The translations under genes were made by a program, and so were the position numbers. From Aureisphaera sp963669405 (GTDB lineage: Bacteria > Bacteroidota > Bacteroidia > Flavobacteriales > Flavobacteriaceae), in assembly GCA_963669405.2 (NCBI GenBank), contig CAXXHF010000002.1:2108001-2172000 (forward strand): a DNA stretch of 64,000 bases. Direction: 5' to 3'. Positions 27,223 through 36,504 of the stretch are shown piece after piece. How positions within the stretch are numbered: position 1 is the stretch's first letter; each line of letters starts with the position of its first letter. The notes under the pieces are model-generated. The model did not search any database. It saw nothing but the letters and a program-made list of their open reading frames with translations, and had not been told where the DNA came from.

Positions 27223-27590
27223 GACAGTGTGTTTATTGGTTAATTACTGGATGTTTGCGAACCTACCTGGTTTTTATGTTTCAGGTTTTCGCTTTTAACT
27301 GAGGAGTTCCAATACCAATTTTGTTACCCTAGCATTCGTAAATTTTTCTATAATAGAGTCATAGGCTAATCAGCAAAAGCTGACACTTTGTAAAGTTGTT
27401 TGGAATAACTGGATGACTAAAAGGGTCTTTTTAGTCATCAGGAATTCTTCATAAAAACACCGCCGAGGCTATACTGAGAAGTTCCAATACTTAAAATTTT
27501 ACCTGTAGGCGTAACAACATTTCCCTTCCTTCGTCTTCCCTATAAGCAACCCTTTATAAATTTGTTGCGTCTTTGTAGTAAAACCATCTT
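27223..27590. other. Intergenic region with a long direct repeat between divergent genes
   Basis: No gene. A near-identical motif, CTGAGgAGTTCCAATAC followed by a T-rich stretch ending TTACC, occurs at about 27299 and again at about 27475. The plus-strand box TAAATTTG at 27557-27564 is an exact TAnnTTTG -7 match for the gene at 27591, without a good -33 partner. Confidence 0.4.
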
Positions 27591-29078
27591 ATGAAATTGT
27601 ATTTTTCCCTTGTATTGCTTGTTTTCTTTAGTGCCAATGTCCTATATGGCCAATCTCTTACCGCCAAAGTAACCGATGCCAAAACAGGCAAACCCGTCTC
27701 TTTTGCTACCGTACAAACGGGAGAACACCAAGGCCTTATTACCAACGAGGAAGGAATATTTACCGTACAGCTGGACGATCTACGCCACCCGCAGGATTCC
27801 ATTTACGTATCCTCTATGGGGTATGAAAAAGTGGGCTGGGTAGTAACCCAACCTACTGATACCGTCATTACCCTTGTACCCAAAACCTTTGAGTTGAAAC
27901 AGGTCTTTGTAAGCAATACCCAGATAGACGTACGGGATATCATAGACAGTGTAAAATACCATATGGCACGTAACTATGCCATGGACCTCTCTAAGAAGAA
28001 GATCTTCTTTAGGCAGAGCGAACGTAACCAAATGCACAAGGTAGATTTTGGGTTTCAGAAATCGACCATAGCCGAGTTGAACAAACAACTCATAGATAGC
28101 ATAGCAGGACTGGTTCCCAGACAGTCCGATTATTACAAAGAAGTGGCGGGTGAGTTTTATGGAGATTACAGTACCCACAAATTACACATAGACAAAGCTG
28201 CAGAGCTGTATGATAAATCTAAGGACGTGTCCTTTGACGGCTTGTCAGACAAATTGGAACGCATCTTTAAGGAAAACGTAAAACCCGATTCCTACCTAAA
28301 AATAAAATCCGGGATCTTTGGTACTAAGGTACAATTAGACTCCATAGCAGATGCTAGTGAAGATGGAGAAGCCATTAAGGAAGAAGTAGAGAAGAAACAA
28401 ACCAAGCACTATTTTCAGCAAGGCATTGTAGATCGTGTCTCAGAGTTGTACGAGCAGTTGTTCTTTCATGAAGGAACCAAACTGGATATGTTTGACAAGT
28501 CTAACAGGTACCGTTTTACCAAACGCGACTATACCTTTATAGACAACGAACCTGTATACATCATCGATTTTGAGCCCAAAGGAAAAAAGGACTTTAAAGG
28601 AACCCTCTATGTAAACACCAGTGACTTTGCTGTGGTACGGTTGGAGTTTGACAATGTACGCCCCTTACGCCGCTTTGGACTGTTGGGGATTACCTTTCGC
28701 CAAAACGTGTATCGCGGCAAGATGCTTTTTGCCAAAGAATTGAACGGTACGTATAGCCCGCGCTATATAGAACTGGAAGATGGTAGCTTCTTTGGAGTAG
28801 ACCGTCCCCTTAAGGTGATTGAAAAAAACAAGCATGTGAAAGGAAGGCGTAAGCAGAATGAATTGTCACTGGAACTGGAAGTGGAGACCTCTAACGTAGT
28901 GAAATACGAGCTGGTGGTGTTCGATTCTGAATACATCTCTAAGGAGCGTTACGACACTGCCCCGGAAAACCCTGAAATGGAAGCTACCTACCTATCACAA
29001 TACGATCCCAGCTTCTGGCAGGGCCATACCATTATGGAGCCCAATGCTGCCATACAGGCGTTTAAGGTAGTGGAGTAA
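27591..29078 (+). CDS. Carboxypeptidase-regulatory-like domain outer-membrane-associated protein
   Basis: 495 aa with signal peptide (ending YGQ, residue 21). Residues about 22-100 form a CarboxypepD_reg-like (CNA-B) domain: LTAKVTDAKTGKPVSFATVQ then ITNEEGIFTVQL. The remainder is strand-rich (YIIDFEPKGKKDFKGTLYV, VVRLEFDNVRPLRRFGLLGI), reminiscent of the periplasmic or barrel part of large Bacteroidota surface proteins. Its role is unknown, and no catalytic motif is seen. It could be a structural or nutrient-uptake accessory protein. It has a strong -7-like box upstream and is followed by a pair of repeat hairpins that may serve as terminators. Confidence 0.65.
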   Translation: MKLYFSLVLLVFFSANVLYGQSLTAKVTDAKTGKPVSFATVQTGEHQGLITNEEGIFTVQLDDLRHPQDSIYVSSMGYEKVGWVVTQPTDTVITLVPKTFELKQVFVSNTQIDVRDIIDSVKYHMARNYAMDLSKKKIFFRQSERNQMHKVDFGFQKSTIAELNKQLIDSIAGLVPRQSDYYKEVAGEFYGDYSTHKLHIDKAAELYDKSKDVSFDGLSDKLERIFKENVKPDSYLKIKSGIFGTKVQLDSIADASEDGEAIKEEVEKKQTKHYFQQGIVDRVSELYEQLFFHEGTKLDMFDKSNRYRFTKRDYTFIDNEPVYIIDFEPKGKKDFKGTLYVNTSDFAVVRLEFDNVRPLRRFGLLGITFRQNVYRGKMLFAKELNGTYSPRYIELEDGSFFGVDRPLKVIEKNKHVKGRRKQNELSLELEVETSNVVKYELVVFDSEYISKERYDTAPENPEMEATYLSQYDPSFWQGHTIMEPNAAIQAFKVVE

Positions 29079-29386
29079 GAAGGTCACCTCGATACATTTT
29101 TCGTTCCACTCAAAACACTGGGTGTCCCAAGGACAAGTGTAATATGGGTACCTCGATACTATTTTGACGTTGTCAAAATCACTCGGTGACCCTATTTTTG
29201 TTATTATAGGGTTATCCCTGCACTCAGGGATTTGAAGAATGGCATGAAGGAGTATCTATATAGTATGTAAAAAACCTACTATAAGTAAGGTAATTCCATA
29301 ATACACCATAAATTCAGGAAAAATCCCCCCTACTAGGTAGTCAGTTACATCTGTGTTTTTATAACTTAGCTGTAAATCAACTAACT
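29079..29386. repeat. Two copies of a CTCGATAC/CTCGGTGACC hairpin repeat
   Basis: Copy one spans 29082-29128 and copy two 29146-29192. Both start with an ACCTCGATAC core and end with a C-rich GGTGtCCC or CGGTGACCC core. The second has a central perfect stem ATTTTGAC / GTCAAAAT. The rest of the 308 bp is non-coding. A TATAACTTAG box near 29361 could be a weak promoter for the patatin operon. The same family occurs at 33068-33112. Confidence 0.55.
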
Positions 29387-29788
29387 ATGTTACGTATTAC
29401 CTGTTATTTTAAGGATTGCCCCACCCCTCATTTTATTGTAGATCCTAAAGGTGGAAGAATTCCTTTGATTGGCGGAGCCGATGATGGGAAGATCACCTTT
29501 TCCATGGATACGGTACAACGTATGAAGACAGTCATTCAAAAAGCGGAGTCTGATTCTGGAACGGATGGATTTACCGATGAGGACAAGGAAATCCTTAAAG
29601 AATGGTGCAAAGCCATTCAGCCCGAAAGTACTACTTCGGGAAAGACCGAAATAGAGGAGGTGAAAAGCAAACCCGGCGAGGAAACGTACAACGACTATAT
29701 GGTGGTGTATTGCGAAACCAACCACAAGAACTTTATCCCTTTTTACAATCCGAAGAAAAAGACAACTAACTCAAACCAACCCTCATGA
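29387..29788 (+). CDS. Hypothetical protein, first gene of the patatin operon
   Basis: 133 aa, no signal peptide. Residues 1-30 are strand-like with two cysteines and an early Pro-rich turn (CYFKDCPTPHFIVDP). The middle is helical with a TDEDKEILKEW segment, and the C-terminal 30 residues are Lys- and Asn-rich. No family is recognised. The TGA stop overlaps the ATG of the next gene (ATGA at 29785), which implies translational coupling with the membrane protein. The conserved position ahead of a membrane protein and a patatin suggests a small sensor or regulatory partner; this is inference from gene order. Confidence 0.6.
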   Translation: MLRITCYFKDCPTPHFIVDPKGGRIPLIGGADDGKITFSMDTVQRMKTVIQKAESDSGTDGFTDEDKEILKEWCKAIQPESTTSGKTEIEEVKSKPGEETYNDYMVVYCETNHKNFIPFYNPKKKTTNSNQPS

Positions 29789-30660
29789 GTGATGAAGTAA
29801 AAAAGAATGAAACTTCTGCAGCCAACACGCCCTTTGTGCGTTACGATGAGTATTGGTTGCAAAAGGCGCGTACGCTAATAGATGATAGTGTTGCCCTGTT
29901 TACAAGACGATTAAATACCCTCAACAAATTCCTGAACTATTTGGCGGCGGGTACTTTTTTGGGCGGTATAACCTATACTACCTATACCCAGTCCCCTCAC
30001 TTAGAGGTGTATGTTTTGGCAATAATCCCGTTTATTTTTATTGCCATTGCCAAATACAGGGTGGGAGTAAAGGGTTCTGAGCCTGCTATTACGGATACCA
30101 ATATGCGGAGTCCTTCTGAAATCAATCAGGACTATGGGGAGTTGTTAAAGACTATTTCGGCACAAACCAAGGATGCCACCCTATGGGTAGCCATTGCAAC
30201 AGGGTTTACCTTGGTGTGTTTGCCTTTTGCAGTGTTCTTTCAGAACAGGCATGCTGAGGTGAAAACACCAGATTCTTATGTAAACATACAGAGCGACACC
30301 CATAATGTACATATAGAAGGATTGCTGCCGAAGGGAGAACACGTTCATGTGGTTTTGCATGGAAAGAACGCCAAAAAGGAAACTATGGCACCGTATACCA
30401 CGAACATTATAAAAGAAGACAATGGTGGTATCTCAGCCGTGTATTCGCTCAAGGAGTTGGAGTTGGTCTTAGACAGTGTACAGCTCAAATACCAAGAAGG
30501 GGGCAAATCGCATTTGTATACCTATGCTCAGGCTAAGGGTGGTCCTACCACTTCGGCTAGAGCACAAACCAAATCCAAGAAGGATCCTAAAAAAGGCGAA
30601 AAGAAGAAAGACACAACTGCCACCAAGGATACTACGGCTGCAAAGAAGCCAAAAAAATAA
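29785..30660 (+). CDS. Hypothetical membrane protein with lysine-rich tail
   Basis: 291 aa. There are about three transmembrane helices: near 48-65 (FLNYLAAGTFLGGITYTTY), 70-92 (VYVLAIIPFIFIAIAKY) and 132-153 (WVAIATGFTLVCLPFAVFF). A soluble beta-rich domain (about 160-250) and a Lys/Thr/Pro-rich tail (KDPKKGEKKKDTTATKDT) follow. No family name is recognised. It overlaps the previous gene by 4 bp and is 27 bp before the patatin gene, so it probably forms a membrane complex with one or both. The orientation of the soluble domain cannot be told. Confidence 0.6.
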   Translation: MSDEVKKNETSAANTPFVRYDEYWLQKARTLIDDSVALFTRRLNTLNKFLNYLAAGTFLGGITYTTYTQSPHLEVYVLAIIPFIFIAIAKYRVGVKGSEPAITDTNMRSPSEINQDYGELLKTISAQTKDATLWVAIATGFTLVCLPFAVFFQNRHAEVKTPDSYVNIQSDTHNVHIEGLLPKGEHVHVVLHGKNAKKETMAPYTTNIIKEDNGGISAVYSLKELELVLDSVQLKYQEGGKSHLYTYAQAKGGPTTSARAQTKSKKDPKKGEKKKDTTATKDTTAAKKPKK

Positions 30661-30687
30661 ACGGATTCACCAGAGAAATAACATCTT

Positions 30688-33033
30688 ATGAAATACATTT
30701 CCAACCCAGTAAACAAGGTTAGCTTTTGGCTACTTGACGTTCTTAAGCAAATGCAAAAACGTATCATGTCGGTCATTTTTGTACTGCTCGTATATTTTAT
30801 GCTTTGGTACGTACCACAAGTGAATGACCTGATTATTGTAGTAAACCAGACCAGTAATCATTGGATAGCGGTTCCTATGTTTTTTGTTGCCTTAACGGTG
30901 TTTGCCTTTTTTGTGAGTGTAGCGGGCGATTATTTTGATCCGCCGGTACAGCCAGATCTGGAGGTTATGGAAGCAGATTCTCCACAGCAACAGCAACTGA
31001 AAGTATTTAGGGTTCCTAAAGATGCCAAGGAAATCTATTTGGAAGAGAAGCAAAAAGGGATGGGTGTTTCCAGTACTTTTCAGGAAAGCCAAAGTGATTA
31101 CATACGGCGGGTATTTCCTAAAATGCTGGGATCCTTGCTTATTTTTTCAGCAGCTTTTGCAGTAAACAATACCTTTCAAACGGTGTATGGCCATGACATC
31201 ATATTTACGGGTAATTGGGGCTTTTTAATTGTTATCATATTTATGTTGTTAAGCCTCAACCAAAAAATAACACAAACGGTATTGTCTTGGTTAAGGCGAT
31301 GGAAATGGATGGGCAAATACGGTCCTGTGATCCTAGTAGGGATTTGTTCCATACTCATTATTTTCTTGGGCTTCCTTAACAGAGGGGGTACGGAAGGTGA
31401 TTCGGTACGATTGTTTTATGCTTTGATGTTATTGGCGGTATTGTTTTTATTGCTATCCTTTTCGTACAACAAATTTGTTTTATGGTTTAAAAAACACATA
31501 GGGGCGCGTCTTACCATACTCTTTATTGTAGTTACTTTGGTGTCCTATCTCATTTTGGCCGTACACCCTAGGGCTTTGGAAGTTTACACGCCCTTATCTA
31601 TTATCATGATATGCCTTATAGGTATTTACACCATATTCAACCTCATTAAAATACTGGGCCGCAGGATCAATGTACCTTTATTGGGAATCGTGTTGCTTTT
31701 AAGTGTGGTCTTAGGGGTTTACAATGCCAATAAAAACAATTTCAACCATTACGATGCAAGCTATACTACAAATATTACCAACACACCAGAAGATCGCTTA
31801 CCTATAGAAGAATATATTGATAGGTGGATTGAAGACAGGCGTTCTCTTATACAGAACCAAGCTCCGGGAGAACAGTTTCCCATTATTTTGGTATCTGCCG
31901 AAGGAGGCGGATCTAGAGCGGGGCTATGGTCCTTTTTAGTACAGAGTTATTTGTTTGATAAAGATCCTGACTATTTTAGAAAGTATCTGTTTTCTATGAC
32001 AGGGGCTTCCGGAGGTGGAGGGGGAAACAATATGTTTTATGCCCAAGCCTATAGATTGTTAGAAGATCCATCTGCATTACCGCTTAAATATGAAGATGCC
32101 AACGGAGGATTTCAATATAGAGCCAGCACTATCTATAACAAGGATTATCTATCCGCTTCGGTGGCTAGCATTATGGGAAGGGACCTCTTTAAAAGTATTA
32201 CAAACATTGGAACCTTTGAAGATCGTGGGGGTTTATTGGAGCTGCAATGGGAAGACCAATTTAACGCTACTTTTGAGACCGAAAAGGATAATCCGTTAGG
32301 ACAAGCTTACCTCAATTTAATGCCCCAAAAAGACAAGCACCAATACATTAGGCCCATCATTATTACCAATGCTACAGAATTGCAATCTGGGGAACGAGCT
32401 ATTATGTCTCCCGTTAAAAACGCTGGAGACCCGCATCGTTTGGGAGTTTTTACAGATCTTCTTAAAGCGTATCCAGATCCTAAACGTATGATAAAGCGTT
32501 CTACTGCCATGTCTATGAATGCAAGGTTCCCGTATTTAAGCCCTGCTGCCCGTATAGATGGTGTTGGTCAATTTGGCGACGCGGGTTATTACAATAACAT
32601 TGGAGGAAATGTAACCATAGCTTTGGAAAGGAGTTTACGGGAGGCTTTAGAAAAAGATACCACCTTAACCGGGAAGTATAAGATAAAACAACTCCTTATT
32701 ACCAACCATACCAACCCACCTGCCGAAATTACTTATAGCAGCCAGATGTTGGCTCCACTTTCAATGATTGCCAATGCTACGTTTGCCCACCCTAAACAGT
32801 CTGAAAGGACTTTACAGGATGTTATCAATGTACAATCCAAGCGAACCCCGATTCCTCAGCAAGCCAGTATGATGGACTTTGTAAGAAAGTTTGCAGAAGA
32901 AGAAGGAGAGGATATAGAACCCATTATTCCACTGGGGCGTTATCTTTCGGAAGCAGCCGTACGATCTATGGAAGCTCGATTAAAAGAACAGAAAGTACAA
33001 GCACAGTTGGATAGACTTTTATCACCAAACTAA
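30688..33033 (+). CDS. Polytopic membrane patatin-like phospholipase
   Basis: 781 aa. The first 350 residues contain about nine hydrophobic helices (for example VIFVLLVYFMLWYVPQV, VPMFFVALTVFAFFVSV, LIFSAAFAV, ALMLLAVLFLLLSFSY, LTILFIVVTLVSYLILAV). A patatin domain follows. The oxyanion-hole motif is EGGGSRAG (about 405), the nucleophile elbow is TGASGGGGG (G-x-S-x-G, Ser about 442), and the catalytic Asp lies in FGDAGYYNN (about 630). All three patatin elements are present, so lipid acyl hydrolase activity is likely. Patatins fused to many membrane helices are uncommon. It ends the three-gene operon and converges with acs over a repeat-rich gap. Confidence 0.75.
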   Translation: MKYISNPVNKVSFWLLDVLKQMQKRIMSVIFVLLVYFMLWYVPQVNDLIIVVNQTSNHWIAVPMFFVALTVFAFFVSVAGDYFDPPVQPDLEVMEADSPQQQQLKVFRVPKDAKEIYLEEKQKGMGVSSTFQESQSDYIRRVFPKMLGSLLIFSAAFAVNNTFQTVYGHDIIFTGNWGFLIVIIFMLLSLNQKITQTVLSWLRRWKWMGKYGPVILVGICSILIIFLGFLNRGGTEGDSVRLFYALMLLAVLFLLLSFSYNKFVLWFKKHIGARLTILFIVVTLVSYLILAVHPRALEVYTPLSIIMICLIGIYTIFNLIKILGRRINVPLLGIVLLLSVVLGVYNANKNNFNHYDASYTTNITNTPEDRLPIEEYIDRWIEDRRSLIQNQAPGEQFPIILVSAEGGGSRAGLWSFLVQSYLFDKDPDYFRKYLFSMTGASGGGGGNNMFYAQAYRLLEDPSALPLKYEDANGGFQYRASTIYNKDYLSASVASIMGRDLFKSITNIGTFEDRGGLLELQWEDQFNATFETEKDNPLGQAYLNLMPQKDKHQYIRPIIITNATELQSGERAIMSPVKNAGDPHRLGVFTDLLKAYPDPKRMIKRSTAMSMNARFPYLSPAARIDGVGQFGDAGYYNNIGGNVTIALERSLREALEKDTTLTGKYKIKQLLITNHTNPPAEITYSSQMLAPLSMIANATFAHPKQSERTLQDVINVQSKRTPIPQQASMMDFVRKFAEEEGEDIEPIIPLGRYLSEAAVRSMEARLKEQKVQAQLDRLLSPN

Positions 33034-33177
33034 AAAAGTAACGGTAGCTCGATATATCTTGTAAGAGTCATCTCGGTACAATTTTCTTTCAGAAAATCAC
33101 TCGATGACCGGGAACGTACCCCGAGTAGATCAGCGAAGCTGAATTGTATCGAGGGGTACAAGGTGAGATTCAAAAAT
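33034..33177. repeat. Palindromic repeats between convergent genes (likely bidirectional terminator)
   Basis: A copy of the CTCGGTACAATTTT...AAAATCACTCGATGACC family lies at 33068-33112. A second palindrome at 33119-33157 has CCCCGAG / CTCGGGG-like ends around a TCAGCGAAGCTGA stem. Both sit exactly between stop codons of the patatin and acs genes. Confidence 0.5.
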
Positions 33178-35085
33178 TTAGAGCGCTTGCTTTATAATAG
33201 CTTCCACCACTTCTGGATTCAATAAAGTGGAAGTGTCTCCTAAGTTTGAAGTATCGTTATGGGCAATCTTTCTAAGGATTCGCCGCATGATCTTTCCACT
33301 TCGTGTTTTGGGGAGTCCGGGTGTAAACTGAATCTTTTCCAGTCTGGCAATGGGTCCAATACGTTCGGTGATGAGTTGATTGATTTCTTTTCTAAGATTG
33401 TCATTGTCCCGACCTTCGCCTACTTCTTTTAAGATGACATACCCATATAGTGCATTTCCTTTAATATCGTGAGGAAAGCCCACAATGGCACTTTCGGCCA
33501 CGGCAGGATGTTCATTAATGGCGTCTTCAATAGGAGCTGTTCCCAAATTGTGCCCAGAAACTATGATAACATCGTCTACCCGTCCTGTAATTCGGTAGTA
33601 TCCCGTTTGGTCCCTAAGAGAGCCATCGCCTGTAAAATATTTATTTTCAAAAGCTGAAAAATAGGTATCGCGATATCGTTTATGGTCGCCCCAAATGGTT
33701 CGTGCCATACTAGGCCAAGGAAACTTAATACACAATCTACCACTAGCAGGATTGCTGGAGATTTCATGACCGTTTTCATCCATGAGGCATGGTTGAATTC
33801 CAGGCAACGGTAATGTGGCAAAGGTGGGGATGGTAGGTGTGGCATAAGGAATAGGGGAAATCAGAATTCCTCCCGTTTCTGTTTGCCACCATGTGTCTAC
33901 AATTGGACTGTTCTTTTTTCCAATGTTATCGTTGTACCAATGCCAAGCTTCTTCGTTAATAGGCTCTCCTACTGTTCCTAATACTTTTAGAGAGGATAGG
34001 TCGTATTTCTCTACATGACTCAGATTTTCTTTGGCTAAAGCTCTAATAGCAGTGGGTGCGGTATAAAACTGATTCACTTTGTGTTTCTGAACAATCTCCC
34101 AGAAGCGTCCCCAATCTGGATAAGTGGGAACACCTTCAAACATCACGGTGGTAGCACCATTGGCCAATGGGCCGTATACAATGTAACTGTGTCCAGTAAT
34201 CCAACCAATATCTGCCGTACACCAATAGATATCATCTTCCTGATATTGGAATACATTTTTGAAAGTATAAGCTGTATACACCATATACCCTGCAGTGGTA
34301 TGCACCATTCCCTTGGGTTTACCCGTTGAGCCAGAAGTATATAGAATGAACAGAGGATCTTCTGCATCCATGGTTTCGGGGACACAGTCTTTATAGGCGT
34401 TGTCCAACAATGGTTGCAACCAATGGTCACGACCTTCCTTCATGGTAATTTGTGACTGAATCCGTTTCACTACCAATACATTTTCCACACCATTGCAAGA
34501 TTCTAAAGCCTCGTCTACAATGTTTTTTAAATCGATGGTCTTAGGACCTCGATAAGAACCATCTGCCGTGATAACCATTTTGCATTCACAATCGTTTATT
34601 CGGGTTGCCAATGCTGTGGAAGAAAATCCAGCAAATACCACAGAATGAATGGCTCCAATCCTTGCGCAAGCCAGTACGGCAATCGCCAATTCGGGGATCA
34701 TGGGTAAGTAAATACATACTCTATCTCCTTTGGCAATACCCATATCCTTGAGCACGTTTGCAAATTGGCATACTCTTTCATGCAATTGCCTATAGGTAAT
34801 ATGTTGTGCAGGTTCCTTAGGGTCATTGGGCTCAAAAAGGATTGCTGTTTTATTGCCTCGATGAGCTAAGTGTCTATCTATGCAGTTTTCGGTAATGTTT
34901 AATTGAGCCCCTTCAAACCATGAAACTTCAGGCTTGGAAAAATCCCAAGAAAGGACGTTATTCCATTTCCTTCGCCATTGAAAGTGTTCTTCGGCAATTT
35001 CTTCCCAAAAGGTTTCGGGGTCGCGTACACTTTTGCGATATACCTGAAAGTATTCTTCTAAGTTTTTTACGTGGTATTGGCTCAT
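33178..35085 (-). CDS. acs: Acetate-CoA ligase (acetyl-CoA synthetase)
   Basis: 635 aa, full length. It converts acetate, ATP and CoA to acetyl-CoA in two steps. Motifs are the P-loop-like YTSGSTGKPKGMVHTTAGYM (about 265), WWQTETGG (about 405), FTGDGSLRD and the C-terminal PKTRSGKIMRRILRKIA with the catalytic and regulatory Lys. The N-terminal domain WRRKWNNVLSWDFSKP fits the family. It lies at the 3' side of the small-gene cluster and is separated from the GNAT gene by 88 bp. A sodium-solute symporter of the acetate-permease type is encoded 22 kb away at 57 kb and may supply its substrate. Confidence 0.95.
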   Translation of the reverse strand: MSQYHVKNLEEYFQVYRKSVRDPETFWEEIAEEHFQWRRKWNNVLSWDFSKPEVSWFEGAQLNITENCIDRHLAHRGNKTAILFEPNDPKEPAQHITYRQLHERVCQFANVLKDMGIAKGDRVCIYLPMIPELAIAVLACARIGAIHSVVFAGFSSTALATRINDCECKMVITADGSYRGPKTIDLKNIVDEALESCNGVENVLVVKRIQSQITMKEGRDHWLQPLLDNAYKDCVPETMDAEDPLFILYTSGSTGKPKGMVHTTAGYMVYTAYTFKNVFQYQEDDIYWCTADIGWITGHSYIVYGPLANGATTVMFEGVPTYPDWGRFWEIVQKHKVNQFYTAPTAIRALAKENLSHVEKYDLSSLKVLGTVGEPINEEAWHWYNDNIGKKNSPIVDTWWQTETGGILISPIPYATPTIPTFATLPLPGIQPCLMDENGHEISSNPASGRLCIKFPWPSMARTIWGDHKRYRDTYFSAFENKYFTGDGSLRDQTGYYRITGRVDDVIIVSGHNLGTAPIEDAINEHPAVAESAIVGFPHDIKGNALYGYVILKEVGEGRDNDNLRKEINQLITERIGPIARLEKIQFTPGLPKTRSGKIMRRILRKIAHNDTSNLGDTSTLLNPEVVEAIIKQAL

Positions 35086-35173
35086 GGCAATGAATTAATG
35101 GATAGGTGTATTGAAGCGACTAATTTAATGAAGTTAATCCGATTTTTATAGAACTTAGATCATGCTAGCTCAT

Positions 35174-35698
35174 TTATAAATCCAGTTTCATGATGTAATC
35201 GCGTTGGGGCTCATCTCCCAGTACAAAAGGATGGATGCCGTCTTTGTAAAATCCGTTTTTTTCATAAAATCCAATGGCTTTTTCGTTTTGGTCCCAAACG
35301 CCTAGCCATATGTGGGACCGCTTTCGGTTTCTGGCAACTTCTATTGCTTTTAGCAACAATACGGCCCCATAACCGTTTCCTTGTTTTTGCGGGGAAATAT
35401 AGATTCGTTCTATTTCAAGAGCTTCTGGGAATTTGGTTTCGGTTTGGGCTTCGTTTTCATTCAATTTCAAATACCCTATGATTTCATCTTCTTGTTTGGC
35501 GAAGAAATAATGGATGTTCGGATGCTGTAATTCGATTTGTAATAGAGTAGTGTTGAAATAAGTACTAATGTACTTCTCCATGTTTTCTGGAGTGTTATAA
35601 TCACTATAGGTGTTTATAAAAGTGGCGGTGGCGAGCTCACTTAATAGTTCGGTTTCCGAAAGGGTAACGGGCGTGATATAGATTTCTGAAGAATTCAT
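35174..35698 (-). CDS. GNAT-family N-acetyltransferase
   Basis: 174 aa. The acetyl-CoA binding signature is IYISPQKQGNGYGAVLLLKA (Q/R-x-x-G-x-G/A pattern, about 105-125). NEKAIGFYEKNGFYKDG near the C-terminus completes the fold. The substrate is unknown; small-molecule or protein N-terminal acetylation are both possible. It is the last gene of a compact six-gene minus-strand set and starts 18 bp after the VIT-type transporter gene. Confidence 0.85.
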   Translation of the reverse strand: MNSSEIYITPVTLSETELLSELATATFINTYSDYNTPENMEKYISTYFNTTLLQIELQHPNIHYFFAKQEDEIIGYLKLNENEAQTETKFPEALEIERIYISPQKQGNGYGAVLLLKAIEVARNRKRSHIWLGVWDQNEKAIGFYEKNGFYKDGIHPFVLGDEPQRDYIMKLDL

Positions 35699-35716
35699 GC
35701 TTAAGGGTTAAAACAA

Positions 35717-36448
35717 TCAAGTTGAAAGAATAAGTTGTTCTAATAAATCTCCAACAAAATAAGAAACCAAAGCAGCAATGGCACCTAGCGAAAGGGTTTC
35801 TAAAATACCTTTCCAAATTTTGGTTTCGGTAACATAGGTTTTTAAGAACCCAATAAAGATAAACCCAAATGCTGTTAGTATGGAAGTGATTAAGAATCGG
35901 TTTCCTGAGATGGGCTGAAAATAATCCCATGCATAAACAGACAAGGGGATTAACCCTACTAGTAGAAAGGCCATATAGGTGACCAAGCCCATTTTTATAG
36001 GGGATTTGCTCTCTTCCATCATGCCCAGTTCTTCTTTCATCATAACATCTACCCAACGGTCTCTGTCTTCTGTGATTACTGCTACGACTTGTTCTAACAA
36101 TTCACCCTCAAACCCCTTAGCGGCATAGATCTCGCGTATTTCTTCCCTTTCAACATCGGGGAGGTTATCGACTTCCCAATATTCTACTTGTTTGTGTTTT
36201 TCGTAGTTGTCTTGTTCTGATTTGGAAGAAAGGTAGGCGCCAACACTCATGGCAAATCCATCGGCCAACAAATTTGCAAACCCTAGGATAATGATAATAG
36301 CGCTGTCCAATCCTGCTCCTACGGCACCTGCAACCACAGCAAAAGTAGTAACACAACCATCAATTCCGCCATAAACAAATTCACCTAAATAGGCTTCGTA
36401 TTTTTTTAGGAATCCTTTACTGGAATGGAGTTGGTCCTCGTTATGCAT
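35717..36448 (-). CDS. VIT1/CCC1-family divalent metal transporter
   Basis: 243 aa. Two N-terminal helices carry the VIT signature GGIDGCVTTFAVVAG (about 28) and GFANLLADGFAMSVGAYLS (about 56). A charged cytosolic metal-binding segment (REEIREIYAAKGF, EELGMMEESKSP) and three C-terminal helices follow. Relatives move Fe2+ or Mn2+ out of the cytosol into vacuoles or out of bacterial cells, usually by proton antiport. Here it is likely a metal exporter or detoxifier. It is in an operon with acetyltransferases and a methyltransferase without an obvious functional link. Confidence 0.85.
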   Translation of the reverse strand: MHNEDQLHSSKGFLKKYEAYLGEFVYGGIDGCVTTFAVVAGAVGAGLDSAIIIILGFANLLADGFAMSVGAYLSSKSEQDNYEKHKQVEYWEVDNLPDVEREEIREIYAAKGFEGELLEQVVAVITEDRDRWVDVMMKEELGMMEESKSPIKMGLVTYMAFLLVGLIPLSVYAWDYFQPISGNRFLITSILTAFGFIFIGFLKTYVTETKIWKGILETLSLGAIAALVSYFVGDLLEQLILST

Positions 36449-36504
36449 ATCTAAGTTGAGGTTTTGAAAGCGAAATTAAAGGTATGAAAAATTGACTTCA
36501 GAAA

